Positions 35,077 through 43,559 of a DNA stretch of 64,000 nt are shown piece after piece. Origin of the DNA: Spartinivicinus ruber (GTDB lineage: Bacteria; Pseudomonadota; Gammaproteobacteria; Pseudomonadales; Zooshikellaceae); assembly GCF_011009015.1 (NCBI RefSeq), contig NZ_CP048878.1, positions 2,820,354-2,884,353 on the forward strand, in the 5' to 3' direction. Under the pieces are notes generated by a model. It ran no database searches and was not told where the DNA came from. It saw only the letters and a program-made list of their open reading frames with translations. The first letter of the stretch is position 1, and each line of letters starts with the position of its first letter. The translations under genes and the position numbers were made by a program.

Positions 35077-36558
35077 ATGAAAAAGAATACAACTAACTTA
35101 ATTTCCTTGACTAACCAATGCAATCAACCCCAATGGGTCAATGATGTTCACTCTAAACTTAATCAAACCTGTGTAACACAGGTTATCCAGGTAACCACTA
35201 TAGAAGATGTTACACAAGCGATACAGCAAGCGCGGCAGCATAATCAACTGATTTGTGTAGCGGGAGGGCATCATGCCATGGGAGGCCAGCAATTTAAAAC
35301 AGGTGGGCTATTGCTGGATATGAAGTATTTTAATCAGGTGATTAATTTTGATTCTACAGCAGGAACAATTACTGTTGAAGCGGGTATTCAATGGCCTGAT
35401 TTAATCAGGCAGTATCATATACTACAGCATGATACTGGAGTGATATGGGGAATTGCTCAAAAACAAACTGGTGCAGACCGGCTGAGTATTGGAGGAGCTA
35501 TCGCTGCCAATATTCATGGCCGAGGTTTACAAATGAAGCCGTTTATCCAGGATGTAGTGTCTTTTAAGTTGGTGGATGCAGAAGGTAACGTGTGCAACTG
35601 TAGTCGCACAGAAAATCACGATTTATTTAGTAAAGTTATCGGCGGTTATGGTTTGTTTGGCATTGTCGTAGAAGTAACCATCCAGTTGAAAAAAAGGCAA
35701 AAAGTACGAAGAGTTGTGGAAGCTACAACCATTGACCAGCTTATTCCTCTGCTTCATGAAAAAATTAAACAAGGGTATATTTACGGTGATTTTCAATTTG
35801 CAATTGATTCCCAGTCACCTGAGTTTTTAACAGCAGGGATATTTTCTTGTTATAAACCTGTACCAATGGACATGCCTATTCCTAAAAATCAAACGCGATT
35901 AAGCAAAAGTCAGTGGCAAGAGTTATTGCAGTTAGCCCATACCGATAAAACCAAAGCCTTTGAACAGTTTCGTGATTTTTACTTAGCATCATCAGGACAG
36001 TTATATTGGTCAGATACCCATCAGCTAAGTATTTATCTGGACGACTATCATGAAGCTTTAGATCAAAAGCTAGGGGCTAAATGTCGTGGTTCGGAGATGA
36101 TAACGGAACTCTATGTACCGCAATCAAAACTGACTGTGTTTATGGCGGACGCCAGAGATTTTTTACGAAAAACAGCAGCCGATATTATTTATGGGACTGT
36201 CCGGCTTATTCAACGTGATGAAGAGTCATTTTTGAACTGGGCTAAAGAAGATTTTGCTTGTATTATTTTTAATGTACACACAGACCATACTATAGAAGGC
36301 AAGGCAAAAAGTAGAAAAGTATTATGTGGATTAATTGATATCGCTATAAAATATCAGGGTAGTTATTTTCCGACCTATCATCGCTTTGCCAGTCGTGAAC
36401 AGGTATTGGCTTGTTTTCCTCAGCTCCCAGCTTTTCTCCAGGAAAAACTCAAGTATGACCCTGAGGAACGCTTTCAAAGTAACTGGTATCAACATTATCG
36501 TCGACTCTTTGCCAAAGAGCTATTAGACAATAGAAAACTATTGAAAAATCGTCAGTAA
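35077..36558 (+). CDS. FAD-linked oxidase (FAD_binding_4 / VAO type)
   Basis: 493 residues from ATG 35077 (a GTG directly precedes it). The FAD domain spans about 30-205: AIQQARQHNQLICVAGGHHAMGGQQF is the pyrophosphate-binding loop, VEAGIQWPDLIRQY and SIGGAIAANIHGRG complete it. The C-terminal half has LNWAKEDFACIIFNVHTD and a final RYDPEERFQSNWYQHYR-like tail (KYDPEERFQSN), seen in xylitol, alditol and ribitol-type oxidases. The HH in the first loop could give a His-linked FAD, but this is not certain. No signal peptide. Substrate unknown, probably a polyol or hydroxyacid. Followed closely by a 4-helix membrane protein. Confidence 0.85.
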   Translation: MKKNTTNLISLTNQCNQPQWVNDVHSKLNQTCVTQVIQVTTIEDVTQAIQQARQHNQLICVAGGHHAMGGQQFKTGGLLLDMKYFNQVINFDSTAGTITVEAGIQWPDLIRQYHILQHDTGVIWGIAQKQTGADRLSIGGAIAANIHGRGLQMKPFIQDVVSFKLVDAEGNVCNCSRTENHDLFSKVIGGYGLFGIVVEVTIQLKKRQKVRRVVEATTIDQLIPLLHEKIKQGYIYGDFQFAIDSQSPEFLTAGIFSCYKPVPMDMPIPKNQTRLSKSQWQELLQLAHTDKTKAFEQFRDFYLASSGQLYWSDTHQLSIYLDDYHEALDQKLGAKCRGSEMITELYVPQSKLTVFMADARDFLRKTAADIIYGTVRLIQRDEESFLNWAKEDFACIIFNVHTDHTIEGKAKSRKVLCGLIDIAIKYQGSYFPTYHRFASREQVLACFPQLPAFLQEKLKYDPEERFQSNWYQHYRRLFAKELLDNRKLLKNRQ

Positions 36559-36572
36559 GCTGGATTATTACA

Positions 36573-37019
36573 ATGCGACTAAATAATATAAATACGAATA
36601 GCTTTTGGCAACAAAGCCTAATCGCTTGTACGAGCTTATTCTTTTTACGCGTATATGGGCAAATAGTAGTACTATTTGCTCAGCCCGACTGGTTGCCCAC
36701 TTTTACGCAGTGGTATTCAGGTTTAATTGCTTATCCCATATTAGTATTAACCCAGCTACTCATTTTAATGTTAATGGCAGTAATTAATTATGATAATTTA
36801 AAAGGGCAAGGTTATTTTGTTATTGAGTCAACCAAGAAAAGGAAATTGGTTCACTGGTTTAGCCTCGTATATTTCATAGGAATGCTAATTAGGTATATGT
36901 TGCAGAATTTACTACAGGATGGGTGGAGTAATGGCCTGATACCTGTGATTTTTCATTGGGTATTAGCTTTTTATCTTTATATTTTAACTGTAGTAAATCA
37001 TAAAAAATACAATAATTAA
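36573..37019 (+). CDS. Four-helix membrane protein of unknown family
   Basis: 148 residues with four hydrophobic segments: about 14-35 (SLIACTSLFFLRVYGQIVVLF), 48-70 (GLIAYPILVLTQLLILMLMAV), 92-112 (WFSLVYFIGMLIRYML), and 122-143 (PVIFHWVLAFYLYILTVV). It starts 14 bases after the FAD oxidase stop, so co-transcription is likely. It might be an electron-transfer or anchoring partner of the oxidase; there are few His and no clear heme or quinone motif. I do not recognise a family. Confidence 0.75.
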   Translation: MRLNNINTNSFWQQSLIACTSLFFLRVYGQIVVLFAQPDWLPTFTQWYSGLIAYPILVLTQLLILMLMAVINYDNLKGQGYFVIESTKKRKLVHWFSLVYFIGMLIRYMLQNLLQDGWSNGLIPVIFHWVLAFYLYILTVVNHKKYNN

Positions 37020-37192
37020 ACATGAGTGAAGTCCGCGATTAATGTTTTTGAAATCAATGTTGTGTTTTTATACGATTGTGGTTGGCAAAACGAGTGAAAC
37101 GCATATAAGTAGTTGATTAATAGAAGCTGGTACATCACTTGCTTTATTTATTGCAACGGATTAAATTATAAACAGCAATAGGTAGGCAAGCT

Positions 37193-37717
37193 ATGAAATC
37201 ATTGATATCAGTTAGGCAGCTAGTTTTTATTTTTTCATTTATGTCAACCATCATGCTACTTCCAACGAAAGGGCATACTGCACCGGTTTTATTTCAGCTA
37301 GAAGATGTCACTAATCCAATGGTACTAACAGGTATGTTCAGCGTTGATGATGCTGATCCAAATTATGGTGCTGGGTTTCAGGCATTAGTGGATTGGGCAT
37401 TCTTTGATATGGAAGGAGTACCAGGTATTCATACGCCAGTAGATAATGTAACAATCGCAATGGCGTTAATAGACATAATGAATCCAAATTCGTCTGTATT
37501 AAGCTTTATGTCGATAGATACAGCCATTCCCCCTATTATACCTAGCAATAATATCTTAATGCTTAATTCTGATAATAGCTGGTCTTCCGGAATTATGGGA
37601 GGTGACTATATAGTCTACTTAATTAATATTGATGAACCACCTGTATTTGCTTTGTTTGGTTTATTACTTGCCTATTTAGTTGTCTTTTATCGAAAACGAT
37701 GCCGCCGCCAACAGTAG
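37193..37717 (+). CDS. Exported protein with PEP-CTERM-like C-terminal sorting signal
   Basis: 174 residues. Signal peptide to about residue 29 (TKGHTAPV). The mature part has the style of PEP-CTERM proteins (LTGMFSVDDADPN, GDYIVYLI). The C-terminus DEPPVFALFGLLLAYLVVFYRKRCRR has a Pro-containing motif, a hydrophobic helix and a basic end, the tripartite exosortase-type layout, though the first motif is DEPP rather than VPEP. An exosortase must be elsewhere in the genome. Surface or extracellular-polysaccharide association is inferred. Followed by a strong terminator. Confidence 0.75.
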   Translation: MKSLISVRQLVFIFSFMSTIMLLPTKGHTAPVLFQLEDVTNPMVLTGMFSVDDADPNYGAGFQALVDWAFFDMEGVPGIHTPVDNVTIAMALIDIMNPNSSVLSFMSIDTAIPPIIPSNNILMLNSDNSWSSGIMGGDYIVYLINIDEPPVFALFGLLLAYLVVFYRKRCRRQQ

Positions 37718-37721
37718 TAAA

Positions 37722-37751
37722 AAGGGGCTTTATAGCCCCTTGTTGTTTTTC
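37722..37751 (+). terminator. Intrinsic terminator after the PEP-CTERM-like gene
   Basis: AAGGGGCT (37722-37729) and AGCCCCTT (37734-37741) pair perfectly over a four-base loop (TTAT), followed by TGTTGTTTTT. It also faces the convergent gene ending at 37768. Confidence 0.92.
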
Positions 37752-37767
37752 TGATAGTTATAAAAAA

Positions 37768-38676
37768 TTATTCACGAATAGTATACATTTCATTAAGTTG
37801 AATAAAATATTTTTTTGGTATTGCCTTGAACTCATCAGTAATATCTGGGTTGTCAATATATATAGTCGTTCTTTTATTTAATTTACCAAGTTGCAGCGCT
37901 TCAATATACTCTGGTTGAGCATTGAATAAGTTTTGAAAACTACCATTGGCAAATGAACGTTCTAAACCGAGTTGAATTATATCTCTTAGCTGGTGATTTT
38001 GTTTGTTAACAAAGAAAAAACGAGCAAAAGGGTAAATTAACAATACTCTTTTATCAACAATCAGACTAGGAGTTTCTATTGTGTTGTTTCGATAAAATCC
38101 ATAAATTTCATTTACACCTAAAGGAAAAAAATCTGCTCGCTTACGTTGTAGCATTCGAAATAAATTGTGCATTTCAGAAGACACAACCCTAATGCCTGCA
38201 TTTTCAAGTAAATCAATATCTGACCAACCAATACCTTGAAGTGCTACAAATTTCTGTAACTCTGATAAATTGTTGACTTTATTAAATTCAGTTTTATTAT
38301 CTTTATGAATGATAAAAATTCTCCAGCCATTCAGTCCTCTGTCTATTGGGAAGTAAATTGGCAATAACTCTGTTTCAAAGATACTACTTGTGCCAAAGTC
38401 GTAAATATCTATTTTACCTTGTTTTATATAAAATCTTGCACGTTTTGGGTTTATCACTTTCTTTGATAGGGTTAGTTGATATTCTACACCGGAGTGGGCG
38501 AGGGCTAGCTTAAGAACTTGATAACCCAGTGCTGTCTGACCGAGATTATCGGTGTTCGGGTAAACGATATTTACTACTTCAGACTTGACTGTAGTAGTAA
38601 ATATCATCAATAGTGCCACTAAATAATATTTTTTTATTTTAATTTGCCATTGCAGTTGCTGTAGTAATCGTAACAT
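37768..38676 (-). CDS. Orphan solute-binding-like periplasmic protein (paralogue A)
   Basis: 302 residues. Signal-like N-terminus (IKKYYLVALLMIFTTTVKSEV; cleavage near 32). Core shared with the divergent gene at 38858: NIVYPNTDNLGQTALGYQVLKLALAHSG, LPIYFPIDRGLNGWRIFIIHKDN, KRADFFPLGVNEIYGFY, LLIYPFARFFFVNK. This is an SBP_bac_3-type bilobal fold with a distinct sequence. ATG 38676 has AAAGGA just upstream. There is no transporter gene beside it. It might be a periplasmic sensor for a two-component or diguanylate cyclase system elsewhere. Divergent promoter region shared with its paralogue. Confidence 0.82.
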   Translation of the reverse strand: MLRLLQQLQWQIKIKKYYLVALLMIFTTTVKSEVVNIVYPNTDNLGQTALGYQVLKLALAHSGVEYQLTLSKKVINPKRARFYIKQGKIDIYDFGTSSIFETELLPIYFPIDRGLNGWRIFIIHKDNKTEFNKVNNLSELQKFVALQGIGWSDIDLLENAGIRVVSSEMHNLFRMLQRKRADFFPLGVNEIYGFYRNNTIETPSLIVDKRVLLIYPFARFFFVNKQNHQLRDIIQLGLERSFANGSFQNLFNAQPEYIEALQLGKLNKRTTIYIDNPDITDEFKAIPKKYFIQLNEMYTIRE

Positions 38677-38857
38677 TGTGTATCCTTTTACTAAACTAAA
38701 GGCGCTTTAGCTTAAAATAATAGCCAGATGACGTATCTGTTAGTTTAAGTGAGAATAATGGTGGGTGGCTCATATGTGTTTTGAAGCTAAGGTTTCATAG
38801 AGTTTGTTGTGCTTTAATGGAATTAACAAACTGACCTAAGCTAAGTGGTGGGAGACT

Positions 38858-39718
38858 ATGACTTTTAGTTTTAACGTGGTAAAGCTTTTTTTAATTTGTT
38901 GCTTATTTGGGTTGCAAACAGCCTATTCAAGTTTGAAGATAGTCTATCCCAATATTGACGGTATAGGGGCAGAATCAATTGGTTATAGTGTATTAAAGTT
39001 GGCATTAGAGAAGTCTGGTCAGGTATTTGATTTGAGTGTTTATGGGCCAACGGTAAACCAGCAACGGGCAAGAGAACTTGTTGAGCAGGGGCAGCTTTCA
39101 TTGTTTGATACTGGCTTTCAAGTGGGGCTGGAGCAACGATTTGATCCTGTTTATTTGCCGATTGATAGGGGAATATTAGGCTGGCGGCTTTTTATTATCC
39201 ATAAGGATAATCAGGAAAAATTTGGTAATATAAAATCACTCAAAGATTTGCAGCAATATGTTGCTGGACAGGGAAAAGGTTGGGGAGACATAGTTGTTAT
39301 TGAAAATGCAGGTATTAAAGTTAAAACAGCAGGTAAAATTCCTAGCTTGATTAAAATGGTAGGAGGAAAACGATTTGACTTTTTTCCTTTAGGCGCCAAT
39401 GAGGTATACAGTTTTTTAGAAAAGTTTGGTGGAAGCGATCCCAATTTAGTTATCGATACTAATGTTGTGTTAGTATACCCTTATGGACGGTTCTTCTATG
39501 TAAAAAAGGGCGATACTGAGCTAGCTAATCTTATCCATCAGGGGATGGAAAAAGCCTTAAGTGATGGTAGTCTGCAGAAAATGTTAGAAACTCATAAATA
39601 CTTTAAAGATGCTTTTACTAGAGCCAAACTTAAAGAAAGAGTGCGAATTGATATTGAAACCCCCAACTTATCTGAAGGCTTTAAAAATATCGACGACAAA
39701 TGGTGGTTTAAACCTTGA
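38858..39718 (+). CDS. Orphan solute-binding-like periplasmic protein (paralogue B)
   Basis: 286 residues. Signal peptide to about residue 24 (LFGLQTAYSS). It shares its architecture and many motifs with the divergent neighbour: KIVYPNIDGIGAESIGYSVLKLALEKSG, LPIDRGILGWRLFIIHKDN, KRFDFFPLGANEVYSFL, LVYPYGRFFYVKKGD. ATG 38858 has GGGAG 6 bases ahead. Both proteins lack ABC partners, so a sensing or scavenging role is more likely than import by a local system. The pair arose by duplication and inversion. Family-level call: SBP_bac_3-like. Confidence 0.82.
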   Translation: MTFSFNVVKLFLICCLFGLQTAYSSLKIVYPNIDGIGAESIGYSVLKLALEKSGQVFDLSVYGPTVNQQRARELVEQGQLSLFDTGFQVGLEQRFDPVYLPIDRGILGWRLFIIHKDNQEKFGNIKSLKDLQQYVAGQGKGWGDIVVIENAGIKVKTAGKIPSLIKMVGGKRFDFFPLGANEVYSFLEKFGGSDPNLVIDTNVVLVYPYGRFFYVKKGDTELANLIHQGMEKALSDGSLQKMLETHKYFKDAFTRAKLKERVRIDIETPNLSEGFKNIDDKWWFKP

Positions 39719-39766
39719 TGTAGCTCTCTACAGTCTGTTTTTATAACAGTCTAGCCAGCCATTTAT

Positions 39767-40741
39767 TTAGTCATGCATTTTGATGAGCTTTTTCAGCTCT
39801 TGAATAATGCTGTAAAGAGATCTCAATTGTTTATTTAACTCATTGATTTCAATGCTTGATTTGTAATCTTTAGCAAAGAAGTTAGTATCTGCTTCTCTAT
39901 CTTGATAGCTATACTGAATAGCTTTGGAGGCTTGAAATGTTAACTGTTTTATGGGCGTGATAATAAAGATAAAAATATAAGCAATAAAGCAGATGATAAG
40001 TATAAAAAATAACCCTATAGCCAATAGTGAATAAATATTAGTATTTTTTATCACATTTAATAGACCGCTTTCATAGGGTAAGGTGATGCTTACAATACCG
40101 GCAAGTCGTCCTTGTTCATAGTTATAGCCACTTTCCCCTGGGTAAAGCTCTTGAAGTTTTTCGGGTGCTTTCTTGGGGTCGCCATGACAGTTTAAACAGG
40201 ACCTGTCGGCTACAATTTCTCGTGCATAAAAGAATTGATTGTTACTTTTTGTATAGTATTCACTCTTATGGAATTTTTCTTTGATTAATTTGATTGCTTG
40301 TTGTTCAAATCCATTAGGGGCATTACGAGGGTTTAGGAAGTTATCCGAGGTAATCCGAAATTTAACTTTGGAGCTACTTCCAAGAGTGATATCAGATAGC
40401 TCTCTTTGCACCAAGGAAGGATTCTTTAAATGATAGTGTTCAATGATAACTCTTTTTTTATTTTCTTGTGTCAGTTCTGTCACATAGGTTTTTTTTTCGA
40501 GGTAGTCCTGTGGATTGAAGTGCTCTCGCACACCAGACTTAACCCAAACGCCTCCCTTAAACTTGCCTGCCCAATGGCCGACATGGGTAACCATATCAGC
40601 AATACCACTCGCTTGAGATCTTAGATTACTTATATAAACTGCATCGTTAATCAGGTAGAAGCATCCACCAAATGCGAGGATAAGCACAAAAAACCAAACT
40701 AATATATGATTGGTCAACTCATTTCTGTCTAACTTACCCAT
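39767..40741 (-). CDS. Tll0287-type heme sensor with HAMP-like segment, no output domain
   Basis: 324 residues from ATG 40741 (GGA ahead); an upstream ATG at 40786 would add 15 residues. TM1 about 13-33, then a DUF3365/Tll0287-like periplasmic domain (about 35-240) with a CxxCH heme site (SCLNCHGDP; C182, C185, H186) and the usual YPGESGYNYEQGRLAGIVSITLP. TM2 about 252-275, then HAMP-like PIKQLTFQASKAIQY and a coiled coil ending at residue 324. No kinase, cyclase or chemotaxis domain follows, so the signal would pass by protein interaction, or the gene lost its output. Redox or gas sensing is the family expectation. Confidence 0.82.
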   Translation of the reverse strand: MGKLDRNELTNHILVWFFVLILAFGGCFYLINDAVYISNLRSQASGIADMVTHVGHWAGKFKGGVWVKSGVREHFNPQDYLEKKTYVTELTQENKKRVIIEHYHLKNPSLVQRELSDITLGSSSKVKFRITSDNFLNPRNAPNGFEQQAIKLIKEKFHKSEYYTKSNNQFFYAREIVADRSCLNCHGDPKKAPEKLQELYPGESGYNYEQGRLAGIVSITLPYESGLLNVIKNTNIYSLLAIGLFFILIICFIAYIFIFIITPIKQLTFQASKAIQYSYQDREADTNFFAKDYKSSIEINELNKQLRSLYSIIQELKKLIKMHD

Positions 40742-41063
40742 ACGTTTTAATTCCGAACCTAGGTTTGTGCAGTATGCATAGGGCACAGTAGTAAAAGCTC
40801 AGCATATAAATTGAGCTGCTAACAGTATAGCAACGATAATTATTTCAATAAAAAATAACTATTGCTTATAATCAGTTATTGCTGAGTTTTATCGGTTGTC
40901 TAAAAGTAGTTTTTCAGAAGAAACGAGATAATCACTAATGACTGGATTTAAAAAGGAGAGCAGCCTTATAAGAGGTATTATAACAGAGTAAGCTACTCTC
41001 AAAGGGGAGTTAACAGAGTAATGAGAACTTATAAATAACTTGGTTATTGCAAATAAATAAAAT

Positions 41064-41543
41064 TCACTTATTGAGTACCTTATTTATTGCAGCTTCAGCA
41101 CAGGCTGTATCTAAATCACCACCGGGGGCACCACTAACACCAATCCCGCCAATCACTTTGCCTTTATATTTAATTGGTAATCCGCCAGGTAATAACAACA
41201 GCTTATCATGCAGCGAATGTAAGCCCTGTAGTTCTGGATTTTTCTGAATCAATTTAAAAAAGAATTCCGTACTGGCTTCCATTGAAGCAGCACTAAAGGC
41301 TTTGCGTTTAGCGCCCTCTGCTGCATGGGGGCCTGATTGGTTATGACGCCCAAAGGCTTTTAACTCGCCGCTGTGGTCTACAATAGCAACACTAACGTTA
41401 TATTGATCTTTGGCGCAGTAGGCTAAGCCTTCTTTCACCAGTTCTAAAGCAGTATCTACACTGAGTGCATGGTTGGATACGACATTGGCATGAGCCATTA
41501 AACTGGTAGATGCGAATAGTGCTGTAGCGAGTAGTTTTTTCAT
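41064..41543 (-). CDS. HbpS/GlcG-like (DUF336) exported protein
   Basis: 159 residues. Signal peptide about 1-19 (LMAHA). The domain is GlcG/HbpS: ALSVDTALELVKEGLAYCAKDQYNVSVAIVDHSGELKAFGRHNQSGPHAAEGAKRKAFSAAS, LLLLPGGLPIKYKGKVIGGIGVSGAPGGDLDTACAEAAI. In Streptomyces HbpS binds heme and iron in redox sensing; periplasmic relatives are often found with quinoprotein or glycolate genes. It lies 320 bases upstream of the heme sensor on the same strand. A heme or redox link between them is possible, but only by proximity. Confidence 0.9.
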   Translation of the reverse strand: MKKLLATALFASTSLMAHANVVSNHALSVDTALELVKEGLAYCAKDQYNVSVAIVDHSGELKAFGRHNQSGPHAAEGAKRKAFSAASMEASTEFFFKLIQKNPELQGLHSLHDKLLLLPGGLPIKYKGKVIGGIGVSGAPGGDLDTACAEAAINKVLNK

Positions 41544-41735
41544 TTAATTGACCTGTTAGCAAGAAATATAAATTAAAAATTGATGATTTAAGCTGGAAAA
41601 CTAGTAGTTGAAAAATACTATTTTATTTTTATGAGCTTGATAAGTTGTAAAAATATATTAAAGCGATAAAAAATTATTATTTTGGAACATTATGATAAAT
41701 AGTACGACATGAAATTTTGAGTGTTTCTGTGAAAA

Positions 41736-42038
41736 TTAAAAATCAATAACTAATACATTATCTTCACACTCATTAAGAACGGTATGTATTGCTGGTTGAA
41801 CTTTTTTATGTTCGGGGTGGGGGAGGTAATTATCGCGGGCTTCAATGCTTTCGAACTGCATAACAAATCCATGGGTATAACCCCGGTTAATGCCTTCAGG
41901 GCTGTTGTTTTCACCACCACTACATGACAGTAGTCCTGGAATAACCCCCACAAGCGAATTTAGCTGAGTAAACATGTCGTCTATTTGAGTTTGACTGACA
42001 TCTGGCCTGCATTTCAACAGTACTAAATGGCTTATCAT
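41736..42038 (-). CDS. Dabb (stress-responsive A/B barrel) protein
   Basis: 100 residues, a single Dabb domain: MISHLVLLKCRPDVSQTQIDDMF, then SCSGGENNSPEGINRGYTHGFVMQFESIEARDNYLPHPEHKKV. The HxxVLLK start and the GYTHGFVMQF and YLPHPEH blocks are typical. Function is unassigned in bacteria; some members act in polyketide or aromatic chemistry. GAGGAAATCC is a strong ribosome site for ATG 42038. Confidence 0.9.
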   Translation of the reverse strand: MISHLVLLKCRPDVSQTQIDDMFTQLNSLVGVIPGLLSCSGGENNSPEGINRGYTHGFVMQFESIEARDNYLPHPEHKKVQPAIHTVLNECEDNVLVIDF

Positions 42039-42098
42039 TAGGATTTCCTCATGTCATATGCGGAACACAGCTTTTCTAAGTATAAAGCAGTATTATAA

Positions 42099-42114
42099 AT
42101 TGGAACGATTTAAT
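42099..42114. promoter_or_regulatory. LacI-family operator candidate, site 1
   Basis: ATTGGAACGATTTAAT, a 16-base near-palindrome centred on CG, the usual centre of LacI/PurR-type operators. It matches the sites at 42285 and 56069 and lies upstream of the catabolic operon. Confidence 0.55.
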
Positions 42115-42284
42115 TTCAAGTGCTTTTGCTAATGAAGCTGCTCAGTATGAGATATTAGTTTTAAAAATCAGTATGTTATGATTTTTTTATCCCATGTTAT
42201 GGGAATAATTGATTTTGCTCACACTACAACAAAGCCAAAGTTAGCTTAAAAAATCCTTGACGAGAAGAATGCTAAACGTAAATA

Positions 42285-42300
42285 ATTGGATCGTTCCAAT
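42285..42300. promoter_or_regulatory. LacI-family operator candidate, site 2 (best palindrome)
   Basis: ATTGGATCGTTCCAAT is symmetric about the central CG at all but one position pair, and flanking TA/TA extends the symmetry to 20 bases. This is the likely main operator for the operon starting at 42483, for the LacI protein encoded at 54919-55941. Confidence 0.7.
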
Positions 42301-42329
42301 TAATAGCGCATTATCCAAAAGTCTCAGTG

Positions 42330-42409
42330 GGGGTATCGCTAAAGTCAATGAATATCCTGTTATTCCATATTGGCACAGAGCTTATTGCTTCACGCTTTCG
42401 CGACACCCT
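42330..42409. repeat. Short (80-bp) copy of the dispersed palindromic repeat
   Basis: Left end GGGGTATCGCTAAAG and right end CTTTCGCGACACCCT are imperfect terminal inverted repeats. The inner CTGTTATTCCATATTGG matches CTGTTATTCCATATCGG of the 168-bp copy at 48921-49088. It lies between the operator and the first gene, so it will be in the mRNA leader. Confidence 0.8.
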
Positions 42410-42482
42410 CTAGTTTTAAAAAAGTGGCTATATAGAAAGCCGCTACCGCAAAATAGCCGTGATAGAAAAAGAGGATAACCTC

Positions 42483-43529
42483 ATGAATTCCAAGGCAAGT
42501 ACTGATAACCCGTTAATGATGAGAACAGTCGGCTGGGGGTTTGTTGGGGCCAGCAATATTGCCAGGCAATGGATGGCGGATGCGGTGCGGACACAAGAAA
42601 ACCATGAAGTAGTGGCCATCATGAGTAACAGTTTGTCACGGGCCAAAGCCTTTGCCGAAGAGTTAAACATAGCCAGTGCATATGACTCGATTGATGCACT
42701 ACTAGCTGATCCGGCTGTAGATGTGGTTTATATCTCCAATACGAACGAGTTGCATAAACCAGCTGTATTAGCGGCAGCAAAGGCAGGTAAACACGTGTTT
42801 TGTGAGAAACCCCTGGCACTTAATCTGGCTGATGCCGCAGCAATGGTTAAAGCCTGTCAGCAGGCAGGGGTGGTGATGGCCACCAACCACCATTTACGCA
42901 ATGCCGCTACCCATCAAGCAGTGCGTGCAGAGCTAGCTACTGGCACCATTGGCCAGGTGATTGGCATGCGCATCTTTCATGCGATTCATTTACCCAAACC
43001 CCTCCAAACCTGGCGAGTAAATAACCCTGAAGCAGGTGGTGGAGTGATTCTTGATGTGGCGGTGCATGATGTTGATGTCATTCGTTATTTGTTGGCAGAA
43101 GACCCAGTCGATGTGATGGCCTATGCCCAAACAGGTGGTATGGCCTCAAAGGTTGAAGACGGTGCGATGGCAATTTTGCAAATGCCCAGTGGTGCCTTGG
43201 TGCAAACCCATCAGTCGTTTATGGTGCCTTATGCAGGAACAGGGCTAGAGGTGCATGGTACTCATGGCAGTATCATTGCCCGTGATGTCATGAGCCAACG
43301 TGCCACCGGTACGGTTGAATTGGTTAATGATGCAGGCCGGCGCCAGCTCAGTATTGAGCATCACAATTTATACCAGTACGCATTGAGTCAGTTTGCCAAA
43401 GCCATAACACAAGGCGGTGAACCTGCAGTGACTGGCGAAGATGGTTTGAAAGCCTTAGCCATTGCTTTGGCAATGACTGAGTCGGCTGCCACAAAACAAC
43501 GAGTGGCGGTTCATTACCCCGCGGTTTGA
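42483..43529 (+). CDS. Gfo/Idh/MocA family oxidoreductase
   Basis: 348 residues from ATG 42483 (GAGGATAACC ahead; an upstream GTG at 42459 is less likely). NAD(P)-binding N-terminus TVGWGFVGASNIARQW, then EKPLAL (about residue 94 onward), the catalytic-lysine motif of the family, and GGGVILDVAVHDVDVIRYLL carrying the DxxxHxxD-type His/Asp. It typically oxidises or reduces a sugar or inositol carbon. First gene of the LacI-controlled operon. The substrate is unknown; it sits ahead of a CoA-transferase rather than an isomerase, which is unusual. Confidence 0.92.
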   Translation: MNSKASTDNPLMMRTVGWGFVGASNIARQWMADAVRTQENHEVVAIMSNSLSRAKAFAEELNIASAYDSIDALLADPAVDVVYISNTNELHKPAVLAAAKAGKHVFCEKPLALNLADAAAMVKACQQAGVVMATNHHLRNAATHQAVRAELATGTIGQVIGMRIFHAIHLPKPLQTWRVNNPEAGGGVILDVAVHDVDVIRYLLAEDPVDVMAYAQTGGMASKVEDGAMAILQMPSGALVQTHQSFMVPYAGTGLEVHGTHGSIIARDVMSQRATGTVELVNDAGRRQLSIEHHNLYQYALSQFAKAITQGGEPAVTGEDGLKALAIALAMTESAATKQRVAVHYPAV

Positions 43530-43559
43530 TGTCCATAACGAGCAGTATTGAGGCTGAAA

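Larger units (their letters stand above)
42039..42482. other. Control region ahead of the catabolic operon
   Basis: About 440 bases without a gene. It holds two LacI-type operator candidates (42099-42114 and 42285-42300), a copy of the dispersed palindromic repeat (42330-42409), and a ribosome site GAGGATAACCTC just before ATG 42483. The promoter for the 12-kb operon probably lies between the operators and the repeat, or overlaps the second operator. Confidence 0.6.

Noticed and set aside
42257-42478. 73-codon open frame ahead of the first catabolic gene
   Set aside because: It crosses the operator and the repeat copy, and is better explained as leader sequence.
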